From Paracoccaceae bacterium (GTDB taxonomy: Bacteria; Pseudomonadota; Alphaproteobacteria; Rhodobacterales; Rhodobacteraceae): DNA of 64,000 nucleotides. Positions 62,481-64,000 of the stretch are shown here, piece after piece; the first letter of the stretch is position 1, and each line of letters opens with the position of its first letter. The stretch is from the NCBI GenBank assembly GCA_020628545.1, contig JAHDEX010000007.1, positions 39,375 to 103,374 on the forward strand, written 5' to 3'. Both the position numbers and the translations under genes were made by a program. The notes under the pieces are model-generated. The model was not told the DNA's origin, searched no databases, and saw only the letters and a list, made by a program, of their open reading frames with translations.

Positions 62481-63551
62481 CTAAACGGCATGGGGTCGCA
62501 GGCGGTCAACTTCCGGGCGATAAGGCTGTGCAGTGGGCGGAAGCTGCGGAACGATCACCGCCTCCTCATAGTGTAATTGCCGCCACAAGACCGGTAAAAT
62601 TTCTCGCAAAGCTGCCGTGATAGAAGGGGCGGGTGCCGGCGTGTCGTGACGGATCAAGGCATGCAGTTTGGGAAGATTGTAGTAGGGCACCATCGTGAAC
62701 ATGTGATGTTCAAGGTGATAGTTCATGTTGAGGTAAATGAACCGGCTGACCGGGTTCATCATGACGGTGCGCGTATTTAGCCGGTGATCGGTTACGTTTT
62801 CCGCAAGTGCCAAATGCTGCAAAAGTCCTGTCATCACATGGTGCCAGGCCCCGTAAAGGCGCGGCAGGCCGATTAGCATCAGCGGGATCCAAGAGCCGAA
62901 CGCGATGGCTGCAAGGACCGTCGCGGCATAGATCGCAAGCCATACGCGCGCCGTCCAAAAGACCTGCGGACGATCGGTCTCGCGCACGTACATGGCTTCT
63001 TCGGGATGCAGTTGGCCGGAGGCATGCAAGACCATGCGGCGCATCAGGTGGATCGTGTCGAGAAGCCCAAAGAGGTTGAGACAGACCTTGAGCAGATCGG
63101 GCGGTCGCATCGCAACAATCTCCGGGTCGCGCCCGACGATCACGGTATCTGTGTGGTGCCGCACATGGCTCGCCCGCCAGACCGCCGGATTGCGCATCAG
63201 CATGAAACTCGCCAGTTGGTAGACGACCGCATTCATCCAGGGCGTCGCGAAAGCGGTACGATGCCCACACTCATGCCATCGCGAATCCGAGGCAGAGCCG
63301 TAGAGGACGCCGTAGGCCAGCCAGAACGGTACAGACCAAGCCGTGGGCCAAAGCGCAATGCCCACAGCTGCGAAGAAAACCATCAGCCCTAGCCAAAGCA
63401 CGGTCTCGCGCAGGGCAATTTTGTCGGACTTCACCATCAATGCCCGAATGTCAGACGGCTCAACTGGTGAGCGATACCAATTCGGCGAAGCCAAGCCCGC
63501 ATCCTCTGCGGCGGCATCTGTGCGTGATGTCAGTGTGTAGTCCCTTGCCAT
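62481..63551 (-). CDS. Membrane fatty acid desaturase
   Basis: A 356-residue di-iron membrane desaturase or hydroxylase. The three histidine boxes are HECGH (about 93), HVRHH (about 128) and NYHLEHHM (about 277), with membrane helices around 49-88 and 205-235. Such proteins introduce double bonds into acyl chains; some relatives act on other lipids or carotenoids, so the substrate is open. ATG 63551. Divergent from mmcB across a 93-base gap. Confidence 0.88.
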   Translation of the reverse strand: MARDYTLTSRTDAAAEDAGLASPNWYRSPVEPSDIRALMVKSDKIALRETVLWLGLMVFFAAVGIALWPTAWSVPFWLAYGVLYGSASDSRWHECGHRTAFATPWMNAVVYQLASFMLMRNPAVWRASHVRHHTDTVIVGRDPEIVAMRPPDLLKVCLNLFGLLDTIHLMRRMVLHASGQLHPEEAMYVRETDRPQVFWTARVWLAIYAATVLAAIAFGSWIPLMLIGLPRLYGAWHHVMTGLLQHLALAENVTDHRLNTRTVMMNPVSRFIYLNMNYHLEHHMFTMVPYYNLPKLHALIRHDTPAPAPSITAALREILPVLWRQLHYEEAVIVPQLPPTAQPYRPEVDRLRPHAV

Positions 63552-63644
63552 AACAGCAGCTTAGTCTGTTAACGGGAGCAGGGTCAAAACCTTCTGTTTA
63601 CGCGAAGGCTTGATTTTTGTTCACGTATTGTTCATGTTTTGAAA

Positions 63645-64000
63645 ATGCCAGATGATATGCTCATTCCGTCCTTGATGCCCGGCCAACTGCTTGCCCGGGG
63701 CGTTTCGCGTCACATGCGCAGTCACGACTTCGTCACGGTGGAAGAACTGACACCGACGTCAGGCTTGCGCGTTGACGTCATGGCCCTCGGGCCGAAGTCG
63801 GAGATTTGGGTGATCGAATGCAAATCCTCCCGGGCTGACTTCCAATCCGACCACAAATGGCAGGGTTATCTTGAGTGGTGTGACAGGTTTTTCTGGGCGG
63901 TCGACACGGACTTTCCAACGGAGTTGCTACCGGATGAAACTGGTCTGATCATCGCGGACGGCTATGACGCAGAGATCATTCGGATGGGCCCGGAAACGAA
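63645..64000 (+). CDS. mmcB: MmcB-family DNA repair protein, partial (C-terminus outside window)
   Basis: Open at the window edge, so absent from the ORF track. From ATG 63645 118 codons are visible. VDVMALGPKSEIWVIECKSSRADF contains the D...E-x-K pattern of the PD-(D/E)xK nuclease fold, and HKWQGYLEWCDRFFWAV and GLIIADGYDAEI fit the MmcB family described in Alphaproteobacteria. Proposed role in DNA repair or metabolism; nuclease activity is an inference from the fold. Confidence 0.85.
   Translation, partial: MPDDMLIPSLMPGQLLARGVSRHMRSHDFVTVEELTPTSGLRVDVMALGPKSEIWVIECKSSRADFQSDHKWQGYLEWCDRFFWAVDTDFPTELLPDETGLIIADGYDAEIIRMGPET

Overview
The window is a chromosomal segment of a GC-rich alphaproteobacterium, most likely a marine member of the Rhodobacterales (Roseobacter group). 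The evidence is gene content and order: hom-glpX-recJ, dnaG followed by rpoD, a RibB fused to a degenerate RibA-like domain, an nrdR-ribD/ribE-ribBX-ribH-nusB block, a complete urease operon carrying two extra small genes, a cheY-A-W-R-Y-D operon, and several families I know mainly from this order (HlyU, DUF2239, aggregation-factor-core-like secreted proteins). I see no rRNA, insertion sequence, prophage block or CRISPR array. One tRNA (Glu, TTC) is present. Coding density is high and many genes overlap by 1 to 11 bases.

Layout. 1-3.4 kb: partial L-serine ammonia-lyase (sdaA), divergent from rpiA and glutathione reductase (gor). 3.5-9.5 kb: envelope quality control (hflK, hflC, a DegP-type protease) with a Popeye-like membrane protein, a small membrane protein and two lipoproteins. 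9.6-12.5 kb: a [2Fe-2S] ferredoxin, a secreted protein and the late cobalamin genes cobS and cobT. 12.5-22 kb: a Kef-type antiporter, a 980-residue membrane protein with GspL/PilM-like and PilP/GspC-like ends, a SIMPL protein, metY, a VOC protein, DUF2239 and a possible glycosyltransferase. 22-28 kb: ureDAB-x-C-y-EFG. 28-34 kb: a 46-codon zinc-ribbon ORF, tRNA-Glu, recJ, glpX, hom, a lipoprotein and a Crp/Fnr regulator. 34-38.3 kb: a 3-hydroxyisobutyrate-dehydrogenase-family enzyme, a small membrane protein and three TadE/TadG-type proteins. 38.7-44.5 kb: dnaG and rpoD, then small genes. 44.9-50.5 kb: chemotaxis operon. 51-60.7 kb: nrdR, riboflavin genes and nusB, interrupted by oppositely oriented capsule genes (kpsC, a wza/kpsD-like gene, kpsS). 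60.7-64 kb: secreted proteins, a fatty acid desaturase and a partial mmcB.

How genes work together: the urease set encodes three structural subunits and the four GTP-dependent nickel-insertion factors. ribD, ribE, ribBX and ribH supply most of riboflavin synthesis, but the RibA-like half of RibBX has lost its zinc ligands, so GTP cyclohydrolase II must come from elsewhere. The chemotaxis operon has kinase, adaptor, methyltransferase, deamidase and two CheY proteins but no cheB; a small helical protein with a D-L-x-x-Q motif may be its phosphatase.

The most unusual non-coding signals are two clusters of GANTC, the CcrM methylation sequence of Alphaproteobacteria: four sites just upstream of dnaG and five just upstream of rpoD. 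Most other intergenic regions I read by eye contain none or one. All sequence reading was manual; functions rest on recognised motifs and family knowledge, with no database search.
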